Positions 49,216 to 62,314 of a stretch of 64,000 nt of DNA are shown here, one piece after another. The stretch lies in assembly GCA_963691815.1 (NCBI GenBank), contig OY829648.1:20058193-20122192 (forward strand), written 5' to 3'. Both the position numbers and the translations under genes were made by a program. Below the pieces are notes generated by a model that saw only the letters and a program-made list of their open reading frames with translations, was not told the DNA's origin and made no database searches. Every line of letters begins with the position of its first letter. Position 1 is the stretch's first letter. The stretch comes from Echiichthys vipera. Its lineage: Eukaryota > Chordata > Actinopteri > Perciformes > Trachinidae.

Positions 49216-52200
49216 GAGGTCTACCCATCGACCCGCTGACTCTACATCGTCACTGCCCTCCGCTGTAATCTCTGCGGTTGTATCCCATCTCCTTCTCCGG
49301 GAACCCATCCATTGTAACACAAAATCCTGCTAGCTGCTGCAGTGCTAGCATTAACAGTCATTAACATTAACAAATGAGGAAAAGGAGGAAAGAGTAAGTG
49401 GACAGACAGACTCCCGGGTAGAACAGGAGCAATAGGAGGCCGCTGCCCGAGGACCTCCCAGCAGGTGATACATGTCACAGTGACACTCGGGTGGCTTAAA
49501 CTTCTCTCTTATTTGTGGTTGAGACTGGCATATTTTGATTATGTGCTGCTGGATTAATTGAGCGTTTCTGTGCTGTTAATACTGTGTTTTTGAGATACAG
49601 GTGAATTTATTTGTAGTTGTTGTGCTGTTGGCTTTGAATGTACGTGTGCTGTTAATCCTTTTAAGATGCAGATGAACAGTGTGTATTATGTGCGAGGTAC
49701 AGGTGAATGTAGGTATTGTGCTGTTTGCATCATCTCAGTTGAGGTGTGGCAATCACTAATGAAAATTTACCTCCTCAAAACAGCTTTTAATTAATGTTAT
49801 TTATATTTATTGTGTATTGTTTTATATATCACATGTATAAAGTGTCTGAGTAAAGCGCATTATAAATAAAATGCATTATTATTATTATTATTATTATATC
49901 ATTTTAGTTTTAGGTGTAAAGCTGCGAACTGTTGTACTGCTAGCAGTGTAGCTGCTTATGCGAGCCAAGCAGCTCTACTTCTTCGTTCTCTCATGTTGAA
50001 AGACTGGAAGCTTGAGTGACTCATTACTGTCTCTTGAGGCACAAGCAGCATTACAAGACAGGACGGGCCGAGGCTAGTTGGTTAGAATGCTACTTTTAGT
50101 AAGTATCTCTGCAACACAATTAATGTTTAAAAATAAAAGATTCTGGCCATATCTTACACATTTTACCTTGCGCTGTTTGCTAGAAAGAGATCTTCTCAGT
50201 CTAAACACACACAAAAAAACATTTTCCCATCCTTATGTAAAGGCCTGGTTACTGTATATATATGCAGCTAGAGATAGTTAGAGCTCAGAGCATGTCTGGC
50301 AGACAGAAGAGGAAGAGTGTGTGTGTATGCACGTGTGTGTGTGTGTATGCACATATGGGAGGAAGAAGTCAGAGGAAGGAGGAGGCGGAGGTGATGGAGG
50401 ACCCAGCACTGGCTCACGCCGGTTTGCACTGCTTCTCACTGGCCCTGCCCCACAGCGAGGTTAGCGGAGAGGCAGATGGATTCGGGGTGGGGAGGTGGGT
50501 TAGAGGGGTCGGGGCTGGGGATCATTTAGTGCCTCAACTGCCCTTCGCAGCACACATGCCGGGAAGATATTTGCATGTAGAGAACACATGCAGAGGCCAT
50601 GACCCCTCCCTGTGTGAAGAATCAAAGCTAAGATACTGAGGCATGTCATATGGATACTGGTTTATGAATCACACCATAGACACACACGTGTATGCAGACA
50701 CACATGCACACACATTTGACACATATAACTTTATATAGGCATATAAAGACAGTTCTCTCGCGCACAAACACACATGACCTGCACGGTTATTGTAACCATG
50801 TGGTTAATTTGAATGGATTTCCCCTTTTCGTTTAGATTGCAACTAAATTTACACAACACAGACGAAGCAGAAGCGAAAGTTAAATAACTCTGACTTATGA
50901 TGACTCAGAATCTGTAACAGCAAAAAAATGTCACCATATCAAGCAACAAATTTTGCATAGACAAATAAAACTATGATGATGAGTGCTGTTGGTGCCACGG
51001 TAGCAAAGACAGCCAGATAGGGATGGCTTTCCGTTAACATCGAAGCTAAGTTACTAACAACACGGGACACACTGCATTTGTTTACCAACAAGAAGTATTA
51101 ATAAGCAGGCAGGTTTTGTTACTTACTGGTCTAGCTTAGTAAAAAGAGCTTTTTTAAAAATTTGTATGGTTAGAGTTCGGTTGTTCTTCTGTCCATCATT
51201 CACACAATTGTATGATAGTTTGTTGAGTTGTGAGATGTTTCGTTGACCTGCCCTTTTAGTGAAATGCTCTCTGGTAAGCAGTGATGCGGTGTAACGTCAA
51301 GATTTTATGTATAGGGCTTTTAAGCGGCTGTTGACAACTCAAGTGATCTTCTCTTCCATCTTTTTTTGTAGGGAGCTTGCTGGTGTTGTCATTATTCTGT
51401 GCCCATTGTATTGTTTAATCAACATTTACTTCATAATTATAAGTTAACACAGAAAAGTTATCTGATGGCACTTTAAGGAAAGACTCAGCCTTCCCAAATT
51501 ACCAAACTCCTTTATAGACCTTTTCACATGTACTATATGCGAGAACGTACAGCAGATATGTAATCGATAGTCAATAGAATATAACAGTGATGTTTTAACA
51601 AGTCTCCCTAAGAATCTCAACACATAAGCAGTGAGTTAAACCGACTGAGAGACAGGTCACTGTCACAGCTGTTGAACTCAAACAGCAGCAGAGTTACTGC
51701 TGTGGTTAGAGGAAAGAAGCACAGCTGCACTTCATGAGAGGCGGGCAGACTGGAGTGTGTTTGATCACACTGTTCTTTGGGACTGCAGTACAATACTGTA
51801 CATATCCAATATTGTTGTTGTATTGTTGTTTTTCCATACACATGGGCTGCCAGCCCAGCGGGGCAGGGACACAGTACCTACCGTTTCATAAAATATACCT
51901 GCATTCACAAATATGTAGGATATAACTACCGATGTTACTGTTCTTACGTTGCAATGCCTGCTGAACATGAATAATAAAGTAAAATAAAACAGAAATCTGA
52001 GAGTACAAACAAGAAAGAAACTAAACTCCAAACCACAGAGATTCAGTTAGAAGATACAAAACTAATGAGCTGAACACAGAGAATTAGAAAAACGTCTTTT
52101 CTCGCAACACAGTTTGTTTTTAGGGGAGGAGGGGAGTCGTAACCCCGGCCTGCTTGGAGGTGGGGCGGCCGCACTTTGGCCTTACTCGGGAGAAGGTCCA

Positions 52201-53289
52201 TCTCAGGCGCAGCTCCCTAAAACTGGTAATGGAAACCCAAATCAGCACCGCATTGGTTTGGCTTGGCGCAGCCAAAATTACCAATGTAAAAGTCCTACAA
52301 TAGTCTTCTCACTAGAGCGTTTATATTTTTCTATGCTAGTGAAGAGAATGATATACTCTGGTGGCATCACATTACAGCGTATAGATGCCTAAAAATGTCA
52401 TTGACTAATAGCGACTAATTCGCTTGTGAGTGCTTGAGGCTTTGGTTTACAAGCTCTGGTGGTTCACTTGTGCAGCTTAAACAAGCCAACAAACAAAATG
52501 CAAGAAAGCGATTCACAATGGTTGTAGCTGACAAAACCAGGTGCCTTAAGGCTTCATTTAAATACAAACAGAACATCTGTAATCTGATTGTAAGTAATCC
52601 TCTCAGGTTTTGGGATTAGAGGTCAGAGGTTCAACTTTAACAGACTTAACAGTTGTCGACTCTTTTCAGATTTTTGAAAAAATTAAACTGAAAGTTTTAC
52701 TAGATCCTCTGAGAGGAAACACTTGTTTATCTTGTTGTTTAAAAAGTCACCTGGTAGTGAATTTACACAGTATTACAAGCTCTTCTTCCTTTAGCTGTAT
52801 GTGAATGCTATGTAGGAAAGCAAAGTCCATCCAATGAAACAGTGTTTCTACCAACTATTACTAGATTTCTTCTCAAGTCTCACAGCTGAAAATGGAGAAA
52901 AACTGGATTTTTCAAAACATTTCCGTTGGCAGAATATATCCTGCAAAAATGTGCTTTCAATAGATACATCTGTATAGACATTGACTGTAAAGAGAACTGC
53001 CATGCCTTCAGAGGAACAAATATAATGCAGCTGCAGAGTTATGCAATGGAAAAACTAAATGGTACCGCCTCCGTCCAGGTGGAACTAATTTTCAGCTGTG
53101 GCAGATGGAGGATTTTTGCCAACTATGTTTTTCTTGGATTATAATGCATGTTTTTCCAATAAATAAGGTGACGAGGATGAATTTGGGCTTTTCTTTAACC
53201 ACAAGTTATTCCACACTCTATCATGACAACACCTTGATCCATATCCTTCCACACTATCAAACCTACTAAACCCTAACTTAAGTTTTCTA
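49216..53289. other. Intergenic
   Basis: Includes an ATT repeat at about 49875-49896 and a GC-rich patch at about 50380-50540. A further GC-rich piece at about 52120-52230 holds a NotI-like GCGGCCGC. No gene is supported. Confidence 0.4.
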
Positions 53290-53370
53290 CTGTTGGCAGC
53301 TGGGCTTCACTGCAGCATACCGGAGCGTCTTGCTCAAGGGCACCTTGACAGTCATTGCTGAGGGATGTGA
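53290..53370 (-). mobile_element. SINE tail fragment
   Basis: The minus strand reads GTGCCCTTGAGCAAGACGCT, the conserved segment of fish tRNA-derived SINEs (compare 21870 and 59690). Confidence 0.4.
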
Positions 53371-54112
53371 GAGAGTTTTCATTTAATTTTTTCACTGTAC
53401 TGTAAGCCTAATGGTCAGTTTGGAGGTTGGAACTAATGACTTGCACATACTTGCTTCTCAAGCAAGTCTATAAAGAGAGCTAATTCTAACCACAGATATT
53501 GGAGGGAAAAACTAATGGATTACTTAGCAAACGGAAATTGTTTTTATGTCATGGGGAGCAAGCATGAAGTTAGAATGCTCATCCAGCGAAATACTTTATT
53601 GTGAATGCTCTATGGGCCCAAACATATATAAGCCAGAGAAATCATAAAAGCCTTTTCTACAAGTCCCGGAGAGAAAACTTTGTTGGAATGAATGGCGTGC
53701 CATCTTTGAACATAACATCTACTTCTTAGTTTTGTGATCACAAATAGTTAAAGGAATATAACTTAAATGGTAAGATTAACACATGGTTTTGATCTGACAA
53801 AACATTACAGCTATAGCAATTCTGCTGGTGAGTGGTAGAAATGACCAGTGGTGTCCACCATTTTGCTGTTTCTTTATTGAATTAATATCAAAGTATCACA
53901 ACAAATACATACAAAAAGTATATAGGAAAAGAGTTCTGTGGTGATCTGATTGCATTTAGCACAGTGGCTCTGGGCTGCTCCAGCAGTATACGGCTGCCTT
54001 TGGTCACGCATTATAAAACCTGCAAGTCAGCACAGAGCAGTTTCTATCTCACAGTGCAGCAGATTGATAAGTGCTCTGCATGTAGTGAGGCTCCTGGAAG
54101 AGTTATGGGGTG

Positions 54113-54137
54113 AGGTCAGAGGTCAGGAGTCTGACCT
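54113..54137. promoter_or_regulatory. Perfect DR1 nuclear-receptor site plus inverted half-site
   Basis: AGGTCA G AGGTCA at 54113-54125 is a perfect direct repeat with one-base spacing, the form bound by RXR partners and HNF4. An inverted half-site TGACCT follows at 54132-54137. No adjacent gene is known. Confidence 0.35.
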
Positions 54138-55357
54138 CTAGCACCATCTCCTCCCCTGCTTCAGACATCCAACGAGGGCGTTCACCCCACTGGGCTGGAG
54201 ACCCACAAAGCAGATCTAGTTGGGGCCCCGTGTCATATTCAAGGCTCAAAAAGGTAAAATCAAAAGTCATGAAATTGTTTTTCTTCTTGCCTACTCCAAT
54301 AGTCATCTCATAAGTTCAAATTCTACCACTGAAGCATCACTGAACACTGTAACTTTTCATGTTTGAATGAGGAATTTCATTATTTTTAATAAAAAGACGG
54401 ACACTAAAAGGAATATTAAAGCCCTCCACCATAACTGGAAGGGCTAATATTCATCTATAAATCATCAAACTTGTTTACAGCATCTGTCTAACTCCAACCC
54501 CTGAAATAGAATTGGCTGCGGTGCACAGTGATTCCATGACTGCTCTGATGAGTGAAGATATGGATGTAATGTATATTAATAGAAGGTGTCTGATCACCAG
54601 CCGCCATTAACTTGTCCAGGAAAGTAAGTTTAGGACGTGGCAGCCGGCTGAGTCCAGGAATAATGTCAGTTCGGATGAGCCGTGTGCCCACAGCTTACAC
54701 TGGGTTGGGCTCGTCTCAGAGACAGCGCAGCCTCTGACCTCGCTGCCCCTCTCTTATCAAGGTTTTGTAACAGATCTGACCTGCTTAAAAAAACACCCAT
54801 ATTGCCATTATTCAGTATGAAATCATCTGCTTATTTTCCTCATCTCCACCATCATCCAAGACCTTAAAGGACTCATCATCTTTAAAGTCATCATTTCACC
54901 TCACATGTAAAATGGTTACAGCCAATACACCACATTATGAAAGTAGAGTAAATAAAGACATAACTCACTCGTCTTATGTAGTAATACTCAATTTCATCTT
55001 TATAGTTTTCACCCATAGATCTACAACTTATAGCCACAAATAGTTGCCTGATGGTTACACCCACTGTAGCGTGGAAACAAACTGTTCCACTAGAAGCATG
55101 TGTCTTCACTTATGCCAAGCATTTCTGCCTGCTAATCAATAAGCCCAGTTTGGCTGTCCCAGGTCACCCCCCGATTCCTTATGTAATGCATAGGACAACA
55201 CCTGCCCAGCACTGTACGTCCTGGACCTTCCTGACATCACCACCCCTGCCCTTACTCTGCCGTGGATCCTCTTACACTTCTGGGGAATGTGTATCCAAAC
55301 TGTTCCTGGTGACAACAAGCGCATGACGGAGCGCTTAACGAAAGAGTTCAGCTTGTC

Positions 55358-55427
55358 TGAGTCAGAGGAAAGACGAGGAGGAGGAGGAGGAGGAGGAAGA
55401 GGGAGGGAAGTGAGGAGGGGTATAAAG
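55358..55427 (+). promoter_or_regulatory. TATA-type promoter-like cluster
   Basis: An AP-1 site TGAGTCA (55358-55364) is followed by about 55 bases of nearly pure purine and then TATAAAG (55421-55427). Downstream lies a long pyrimidine-rich stretch ending in a strong acceptor-like CCCTTTTACAG near 55621. No open frame follows soon, so any transcript start here is speculative. Confidence 0.35.
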
Positions 55428-56469
55428 CCAAGAGTCAGCCTACGCTGGTTCAGACCGGTTCCTGCCCCCTTCCCCTTCTCCTCTCTTGCTTCACCTCCTT
55501 CTCACATCCTTTAGTTTATACTCATCTCATTGCATCTCTTGTTTTTCCCCTCTCCTATTTGATCTACTTTAATTTGTCTTCCTATCCTTTTCCTTTTCTT
55601 TCCTTGTGTTTCCCTTTTACAGCTGTTTTGCTTGCAAACTTAATTCACAACTCTATGATTATGCATAGCTGAAAACATAATAATTCATCATCTTGCTATG
55701 GTTTGAATGTATAAAGTCCAGTTGCAGGTTAGCAACACTGTTTCTGATAGATAATCCAGAGAAGATGGTAGGTGAGTTAGTTTGGCAGTTGGATAGAGCA
55801 CAGAATAGACAAAAACAAACGCAAGTTTCTTCTAAGCATCACAGTAAATGGACCAGATCAGATCCAGGGATCAGTAACATGTAAAAGTGTTTTTCAAATG
55901 GAGTTTGAGAGAAAACTTCCTAGGCTAAAAAGAGAGGAAATAGCGTTGAGGGTTAACGTCTGATTTTTACTGCCAGCTGTTGATATTAGAAACAGAGATG
56001 GATGGCTGCTGTTTTTTTCTCAGCGAAACTGCCCACTCTCGCTTTTCCGCTGAGCTGCAGGCTGTGTTCACCCGGAGGAGGCTGGAGATGTAAACACTGT
56101 GAGGCTGAACAATGTTTCCTACTCCAGGCTGCCGGGTAGACGGATTAGAGACTATCAGTGGTGAGATCTGATGCAAAGCAACAGCTCAGTCAGCTGAGAT
56201 AAAAGACTGATGGAAGATTCTTGAACCAAAGATGTACTTTTGTGTCTTCCGTTTCAAGAACAGCGTGTTCAAGTAGCATAGTGAAGTGCATTGAGATCAA
56301 AGCAGTGCAAAGACGCAATATGCACCATGAAAGGACAAGTGAAAAAAAAATCACAACACATCATTCAGACATTTTGTACCATATTTTGCTCTGCAAAGAA
56401 GGAAGTGAAATGGATACACAGCACATCTCCTACTAGCGACAAATACAGTACGTTCTTGCACAGGTATCT

Positions 56470-56491
56470 TTATATATATATATATATATAT
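56470..56491. repeat. (TA)n microsatellite
   Basis: Eleven TA units, then CTATATAT. Confidence 0.9.
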
Positions 56492-56970
56492 TCTATATAT
56501 GAGAACAGATATTCTTTAAGATATTCTTAAATTCCAGAAGTTGTTAAAGATAGTTATTTGTAAGTTCCCATGTCCCATGCACAAACAAGCAGCTCTGGTG
56601 GCAGGGAGATATTTGATACCTTGACTTGCTAATTAAGGCTTGTTTACAGTCTGTGTGAGGCAGAGGCAGATTCACCAAGCATGTTGACCAGCAAACACAG
56701 CATCTGATAATGTCATTGACCGCCATCACTTATTGAAATGCTTCCTGTTATACAAGTCACGTTGATTCTTTCTATATCTATGTGTTTGTCCTTTTATTGC
56801 AAGCAGCATCCGTATTTTACTGCAGAAAGATAGTAAGACAATTGCACCGGCTTTGGATTAGACTTACATAATGTGTGATTAAGGTGGTGCTCCAGAAAAA
56901 TCTTCTTTGGATAATAATTTATGTTTAATGTGTTTTTTTACATTTAAAAAAGTTACTCAGAGAGAGCAGA

Positions 56971-57165
56971 CCTCCACCAAGGTCATGCCCTATCTCACAA
57001 AGTTAAGCAAAGTGAATAATAATTTGTTCCTGCTCCAAAACTTAATGGGTTCTTCCTTGGCCTGTGCTTCACCTTTCCATCAAGTTTCATGAAAATCGGG
57101 TCAGTAGTTTTTCCATAATCTTGATGATAAACAAACAAACTGAACCATAACCTCCTTGGCAGAGG
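56971..57165. repeat. Interspersed repeat bounded by CCTCYRCCAAGG
   Basis: It begins CCTCCACCAAGG and ends CCTTGGCAGAGG (inverted). Inside are CATCAAGTTTCATGAAAATC and GGTCAGTAGTTTTTCC, words of a widespread vertebrate/fish repeat whose class I cannot name with confidence. Confidence 0.5.
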
Positions 57166-57676
57166 ACTACTTACTGTTTTGCAGCACTACATTTATGTGA
57201 GCCCTGCAGTGTTTTTTCTTCTGGGATGCTCCAGAGACAACCCTCAGTTATTCTGACTCAGACTGAGAGCCTGAGATACACAAAGTTTGACCAAAGATCT
57301 CACACATTGAGATGCTTATTCTGGAGGAGGAGAGGTGGGAAGGGTGAGAATGTTAAATTAAGAGTTGTAGTGCTGAGCAATTGAGTATGTAAAATGTGTG
57401 TGAAATCTGTTCATATGGAGTGTCCAAGATAGGGAGGATGCATCACTGTACAGTATATGAAACCATAAGCTGAACTACGGCAAGGTGCCATACATTTTCA
57501 CAATGTCCAAGTAATTCAATATCTATCATGGATAGGGATAAAAACTGATGTGATTTTATTGATACCAATGCTGTGTTCAAGCTTATCGATTGGATTCTTC
57601 ATTGATTTCTGCTCAATTTTCTGTGTGAAAAAAATCAGACTACATAGGTTTTCAGCATCAACGAAACCTTTCTATC

Positions 57677-57887
57677 TAGGGCTACAATTATTATTTTTAT
57701 TATTAATTAATCTGTCGATAATTTTCTCGATTAGTTGTTTGGTCCATAAAATGTCTGAAAATGGCAAAAAAACCACAACCAATGATCAGTTTCCCAAAGC
57801 CCTTAAACCTTAAAATTTCTTGTTTTGTCCACAACTCAAAGATTCATTTAATAGTTCACAACTACTCGACTTATAGTTGCAGCTCTA
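57677..57887 (+). mobile_element. hAT-like MITE, GGGCTGCAAC family
   Basis: It starts TAGGGCTACAATTATTATTT and ends AGTTGCAGCTCTA, with AATCTGTCGATAATTTTCTC, TAGTTGTTTGGTCCATAAAA and TGTTTTGTCCACAACTCAAA between. This is a short, internally deleted copy. The flanking 8-mers agree only partly (5 of 8), so the target duplication is uncertain. Confidence 0.75.
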
Positions 57888-58024
57888 ATTTCATCATCTC
57901 TGAGTCTGAACACAGTAAGGATGAAATGAGAGAATATTTGTAGCTTTCTTTTTTATTTAAGTTGTTTTTTTCAAAGAAAACCTTCTTATTGCAAGTTTCC
58001 AGCAGCATAGTTGCATGAGTCATA

Positions 58025-58075
58025 GAATAGAATAGAAGTACTTTATTGATCCCAAGCTGGGAAATTGCAGTCAAG
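58025..58075. mobile_element. LINE 3'-end-like fragment
   Basis: TACTTTATTGATCCCAAGCT and GGGAAATTGCAG match the common TTTATTGATCCC...GGGAAATT end of fish L2/CR1-like elements. Confidence 0.45.
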
Positions 58076-58252
58076 CTGAGAAATTGCAGTTATTGTTTTG
58101 CAAACATGCCGGCATTGGAAAAAAGGAATTGATAAGCTTGGAAGCATAAGATTCCGGTTCAGATTTCAGCAGATACCACTACATTCTTGTTCCCCAATTG
58201 TGGAAATGAACGATGATGAGCTTATGGTGACTATTATCTGTTGCAAACCTTG

Positions 58253-58411
58253 GGGCACCTGCTGGCTCAGTGGTGAGAGCAGGCGCCCACTATACAGAGA
58301 CTAAAGGCCTCGCCGCAGCAGCCGTGGTTCAACATCAGCTGCATGTTGCCCCTCTCTCTCTCCTGTTTCCTGTCCACCTCCAAGCTATATAAAAGCCAAA
58401 TAAATAATAAA
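58253..58411 (+). mobile_element. tRNA-derived SINE, complete insertion
   Basis: The 159-bp body has a Pol III box A (TGGCTCAGTGG at 58263-58273) and a box B-like GGTTCAACATC (58326-58336). A pyrimidine-rich stretch follows, then an AATAAATAATAAA tail. Perfect 13-bp direct repeats GTTGCAAACCTTG flank it (58240-58252 and 58412-58424). A related copy lies at 62315. Confidence 0.87.
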
Positions 58412-59352
58412 GTTGCAAACCTTGTTTGGTAAAAATGCTAATGCAAAAGTAGAAATGATTTCTTGTTTTGCATTTCTACAGTTTTGCCATAACACACAAT
58501 GTTCAGCTCCACAAATCCCATTCAGCATCACACTTCTTCTGTAACTGGTGGATGCTCTTGTCCCATTCAGCACACACCTGTCAAATCTCTAACCCTGGCA
58601 GCATTGCTCCACCCGTTGAACTACAGGACCACCAGCACTCTGCAGCTACATGTTTACAAGACAAACACTGATCTTCCTCTTTGCTACAGCCATCTGTGAT
58701 TTCAACTATTTGTCTAAGTAAGATACTGTAGATGCAAAAAACATGTTTGTCCATTGTGGCTAACAACAGGTATCGACTATAATAACACACTGTGTCAAGG
58801 TGAGTCACAGGCATCTGTCTGTCTGAGACAGAGACCAGACCAACAATCTGGAGACAGTCAAGTGAAGTCAGCAAGCACTTCCTCTCAAAATAAACAGACA
58901 TCATTAACTGTCATCAAACCCAGCAATATAAATTATTTGACCATACTGGGGAGAACTGATAATGGTACTTACATTTGAATAGCATTTTCCACAAATGGGA
59001 AGTGTAAAAATAAACAAAACAACAACACAACATGTTATTAAACAATCCACTGTTCTAAAGAGATCTCAGCATATCACTGTGTATAAACAACCTTAACTGT
59101 TCAAAGTTACGCATATTCTCGGGCTAAATATCTGAAATCACTATCTAGATGAAGACCAGGTGTGATTGAAGGTGGATACATTAAAAAAATAACATGTTTG
59201 ATATACTGTAAGTAACATTAGATGATGATCTTTTTCCTTTAAATATACTAATTGTACAGAAAAAAACTCAATATGTGGTTGTATCGGTCACATTGATAAG
59301 GAGACAGACTACCTGTAACTTGTAAGGAAAAAATCACAGTCACGTTTACCCA

Positions 59353-59591
59353 CAGGGCTGCCCCTCCCTAAACCACATGTTGCACTGGGGGCCTCATATT
59401 ATGCGCTCTGTACATTTTTTTTTATAAATTGGCTTTTTCCAATATTTGGATTTCTGACTGTACGCACTGTATGCATTTTTCCTTGATGTAATTTTTCCTT
59501 CTTCCTTTATTCCTAATGGTCCTCTGTCTCTTTAGGGGGGCCACATAACAAAATTATGCTTAGGGCCCCAATTTGGCCAAGGGCGGCACTG
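59353..59591. mobile_element. hAT MITE with perfect 8-bp target duplication
   Basis: The 239-bp element starts CAGGGCTGCCC and ends GGGCGGCACTG. It is flanked on both sides by TTTACCCA (59345-59352 and 59592-59599), the 8-bp duplication of hAT insertion. It is non-autonomous. Confidence 0.88.
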
Positions 59592-59684
59592 TTTACCCAT
59601 ATTACTCATTCCCAGAGTGGAGGAACAGAGTGACTTTAACTGATGTTTTTACTCAAAGCAATATTCAGCCAAAAAAAGGGCAAG

Positions 59685-59771
59685 GTTGTTTTTTACTCAA
59701 GGACACTTTGACTGTGAAGAATTGTACCTAAGACCTTTCGATTACATGGCCGTCTGCCAGCACTAAGCCAC
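59685..59771 (-). mobile_element. tRNA-derived SINE fragment
   Basis: On the minus strand GTGGCTTAGTGCTGGCAGAC looks like box A and GGTCTTAGGTACAATTC like box B. The segment AGTGTCCTTGAGTAAAAAAC follows, the conserved body of a fish SINE class. Confidence 0.55.
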
Positions 59772-59786
59772 CCACTGAGGCGGGTT

Positions 59787-61119
59787 CAATTACTGTGACA
59801 CATATGTTGTAAAATGGATCACCCTGAGTGGCAGCCATTTAAATAATCTGCAATAGTGCAATAGTAGTGCACAGAGCAGAAGTCATCAAAACACCCTCAA
59901 ATTATTAATATCACCGCAACAGTACACACAGTACTGGATCAAAGAGAAAACAATGCTGTGTACTGTAAATGTTTTATAGTGTACAAGTATTACTTGACAG
60001 CACAAACAGAAAAACAACATTTTAAAAATAGTTTCCAGGAGACATGGAGTCAGAGAGCAGCAGGCAGGCTGTAGAAAAACGTGCAGCAAGGCGAACTCAC
60101 AGTCACGCCTGTACTTGCACTGGCCCTCAGGGAACACTTTACTTTTCAGTCATTCATTCTTAGAAATTGTAAAGACTTTCACAGAATGTAAACAAATCCA
60201 TGTGCACAGTTTGTGAGAAGTGCTTCAAGTCAGTTTCTGAAATTGAGTGGGGAGTGCCAATCTGTAAAGGTCAACTAATTCTTAATTTTACACGGTTATT
60301 AATGCTCATTAGGGATACATGTCAATCAATATAACTACTTGCTGAATAAACTTCACCTCCCAATTTACTTCTTTGCCCAAGGGCACAGAGGTAGTTGCTA
60401 AAGAAGAACAGAGGATGATGCGGCTCTTTCTCAATCCAAAATGGCACCACAATTTTGCTAAACTCTCCCCTCTAATAAACAACTAGACGACCCACTTTAC
60501 ACAGCTACGGTGTAGTGCCTGTTGCAGGCTGCTCTCTTTACATGGCACTGTAAATATGATCAGAGGCTGTCAATACAGAACATCATGTCCTGTCCATCCT
60601 GTAGCTCAGATTGCATAGTAGTCACATCGCATAGTAGGAGAAAATTCAGCAGTAAAATGGATCTGAGTAGAATAGAAAGAAAAAAACACACCATGAAACA
60701 ACAAAACAAAAAAGACCATTTGCCACCTGTGATCATCAGCTGACAGGAAAACAGACTAATCTCGTAACTGTTGTTACGTTTAATCATATCCCCATATCAT
60801 TCTTAGTATCATTTTGTTTTCCTGACTCATGCATGTCTGATGAAAAAAAAGGCCTGTTTTAATTGTCCTTAAAGTAATGTAATCCAGACAGCACAGGCAC
60901 GACTTCAGTGCTCCAGTCATTTTTAGATAGAATCACTTCTTGGCCAAATGGAGGCACTGTAATTAAAAGGTTGTAACTTGTGACTAACTAAATTTGAACA
61001 CAGTGATGTGTTTTGAGCCCTGGAAAACACACTGACTAGCTTAAAAAGGACACAATAATTAAGAACCAAAATAGGCCCATATTCACAAACATTTAGGTGT
61101 TTTTTGATTGACTTCTGAA
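59787..61119. other. Intergenic
   Basis: No supported gene. A minus-strand open frame (59886-60137) has no recognisable domain. Confidence 0.4.
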
Positions 61120-61640
61120 ACTGTATAAAATATGGATGCAGTCTCTGTGATGTCACCCATAGGTTTCTGAAGTAAAATAATAAACTTAATGTGGGTGGCT
61201 CTCACAGTTTGACTCCCAGCTACTCTAAATGGGCAAAGAGGTGGAGTTGGGATGGAGCTGAGGCGAGCCGAATGAAGCTTCCAGTCTTTGCTCGCCTCCT
61301 GTGACTTCTTCCGCTTGTCACTCAAAGCAGCCAGCCCATAATTATGCAGAATTTTAATCCTAAATATAATTTAAATGGGTGAGTTTTATAAAAATTCACC
61401 CCCTATACAGTTGTCATGAACGTAGATACCAAAACCTTTTTCTATTCCAGGCTGTCACCATGTTTATTTCTGCTCTGAAGTTGGGTATTTTACATTGAGG
61501 TCTATGGGGATTTACTCGCTTTTGGAGCCAGCCTCAAGTGGCCACCCGAGGAACTGCAGTTTTTGGCACTTCAACGTTAGCTTCATTTTCCAGCATCGGC
61601 GGTCACAGCTTGCTTCTAACATTTAAAACATTATACTTGG
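61120..61640. repeat. Teleost interspersed repeat (GGTCTATGGGGATT type)
   Basis: The words CTGTGATGTCACCCATAGGT, GAGGTCTATGGGGATTTACT and GGAGCCAGCCTCAAGTGGCC occur in the order of a repeat often met in fish genomes. Its class is unknown to me. Confidence 0.5.
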
Positions 61641-62314
61641 TTTGCCTGGTGGGAGAGCTACAGTCCATAATTGAAACCATATTCAAGGGGGACGCAATGT
61701 TTACTCGTTTTGTCTTTTTTAGGTGGACAAACAGCTAAACAATCATGTAAAACAGGCATATCTTCTTTTACTTTTGCTGAGTTACAGATGATTGAACTTT
61801 ATATGATGATGCCATCCTTCATGTAAATCTATAAAATGAAAAGCAGTTTAAGTTTTTTATTTTCATGGATGTTAAATCCATGACTTTCACACTGGTTGCA
61901 AAGCAAATATTTCAATATGTTTTCCAGTTATTATTTTTCATTGCCCTCTCTCCAAATCAAACTGGAGCAGGCTCACCAGCAGTGAGCAAGATGTATGTCA
62001 CCCAGTGTAGATGGATGAGAGCAGTGGTGAGGGGGTGTTGCCTGCAAAACAGACTGCTGTGTCACACGGGTACATAGTCAGCATAGCTCCCTGTTTAGAC
62101 GGCTCACCCCCCCTCCTCCCACCTGCAGCTCTCAGCTGGAGCTGCTGAGTCAGAGCGGGATTTGTCTGAACTTCCTAAACTCACAGCCCCAGATAATGAT
62201 TAAAAGGAAGACCTGCTGTAAATGTGTTAAGCATCAATAAATCATTACTTCTCTACATTAATTGTGAGACCTCTAATCAATGTAATCAAAGGTCTGAATG
62301 GCTGAAGGTCCATG

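Noticed and set aside
50262..50639. 125-codon frame in a GC-rich patch
   Set aside because: It includes a GT repeat and shows no recognisable domain, Kozak support or convincing splice sites tied to other exons.
58253..58336. Functional tRNA gene
   Set aside because: Box A and B are present, but the body does not fold as a tRNA and is flanked by target duplications with an A/T-rich tail, so it is a SINE.
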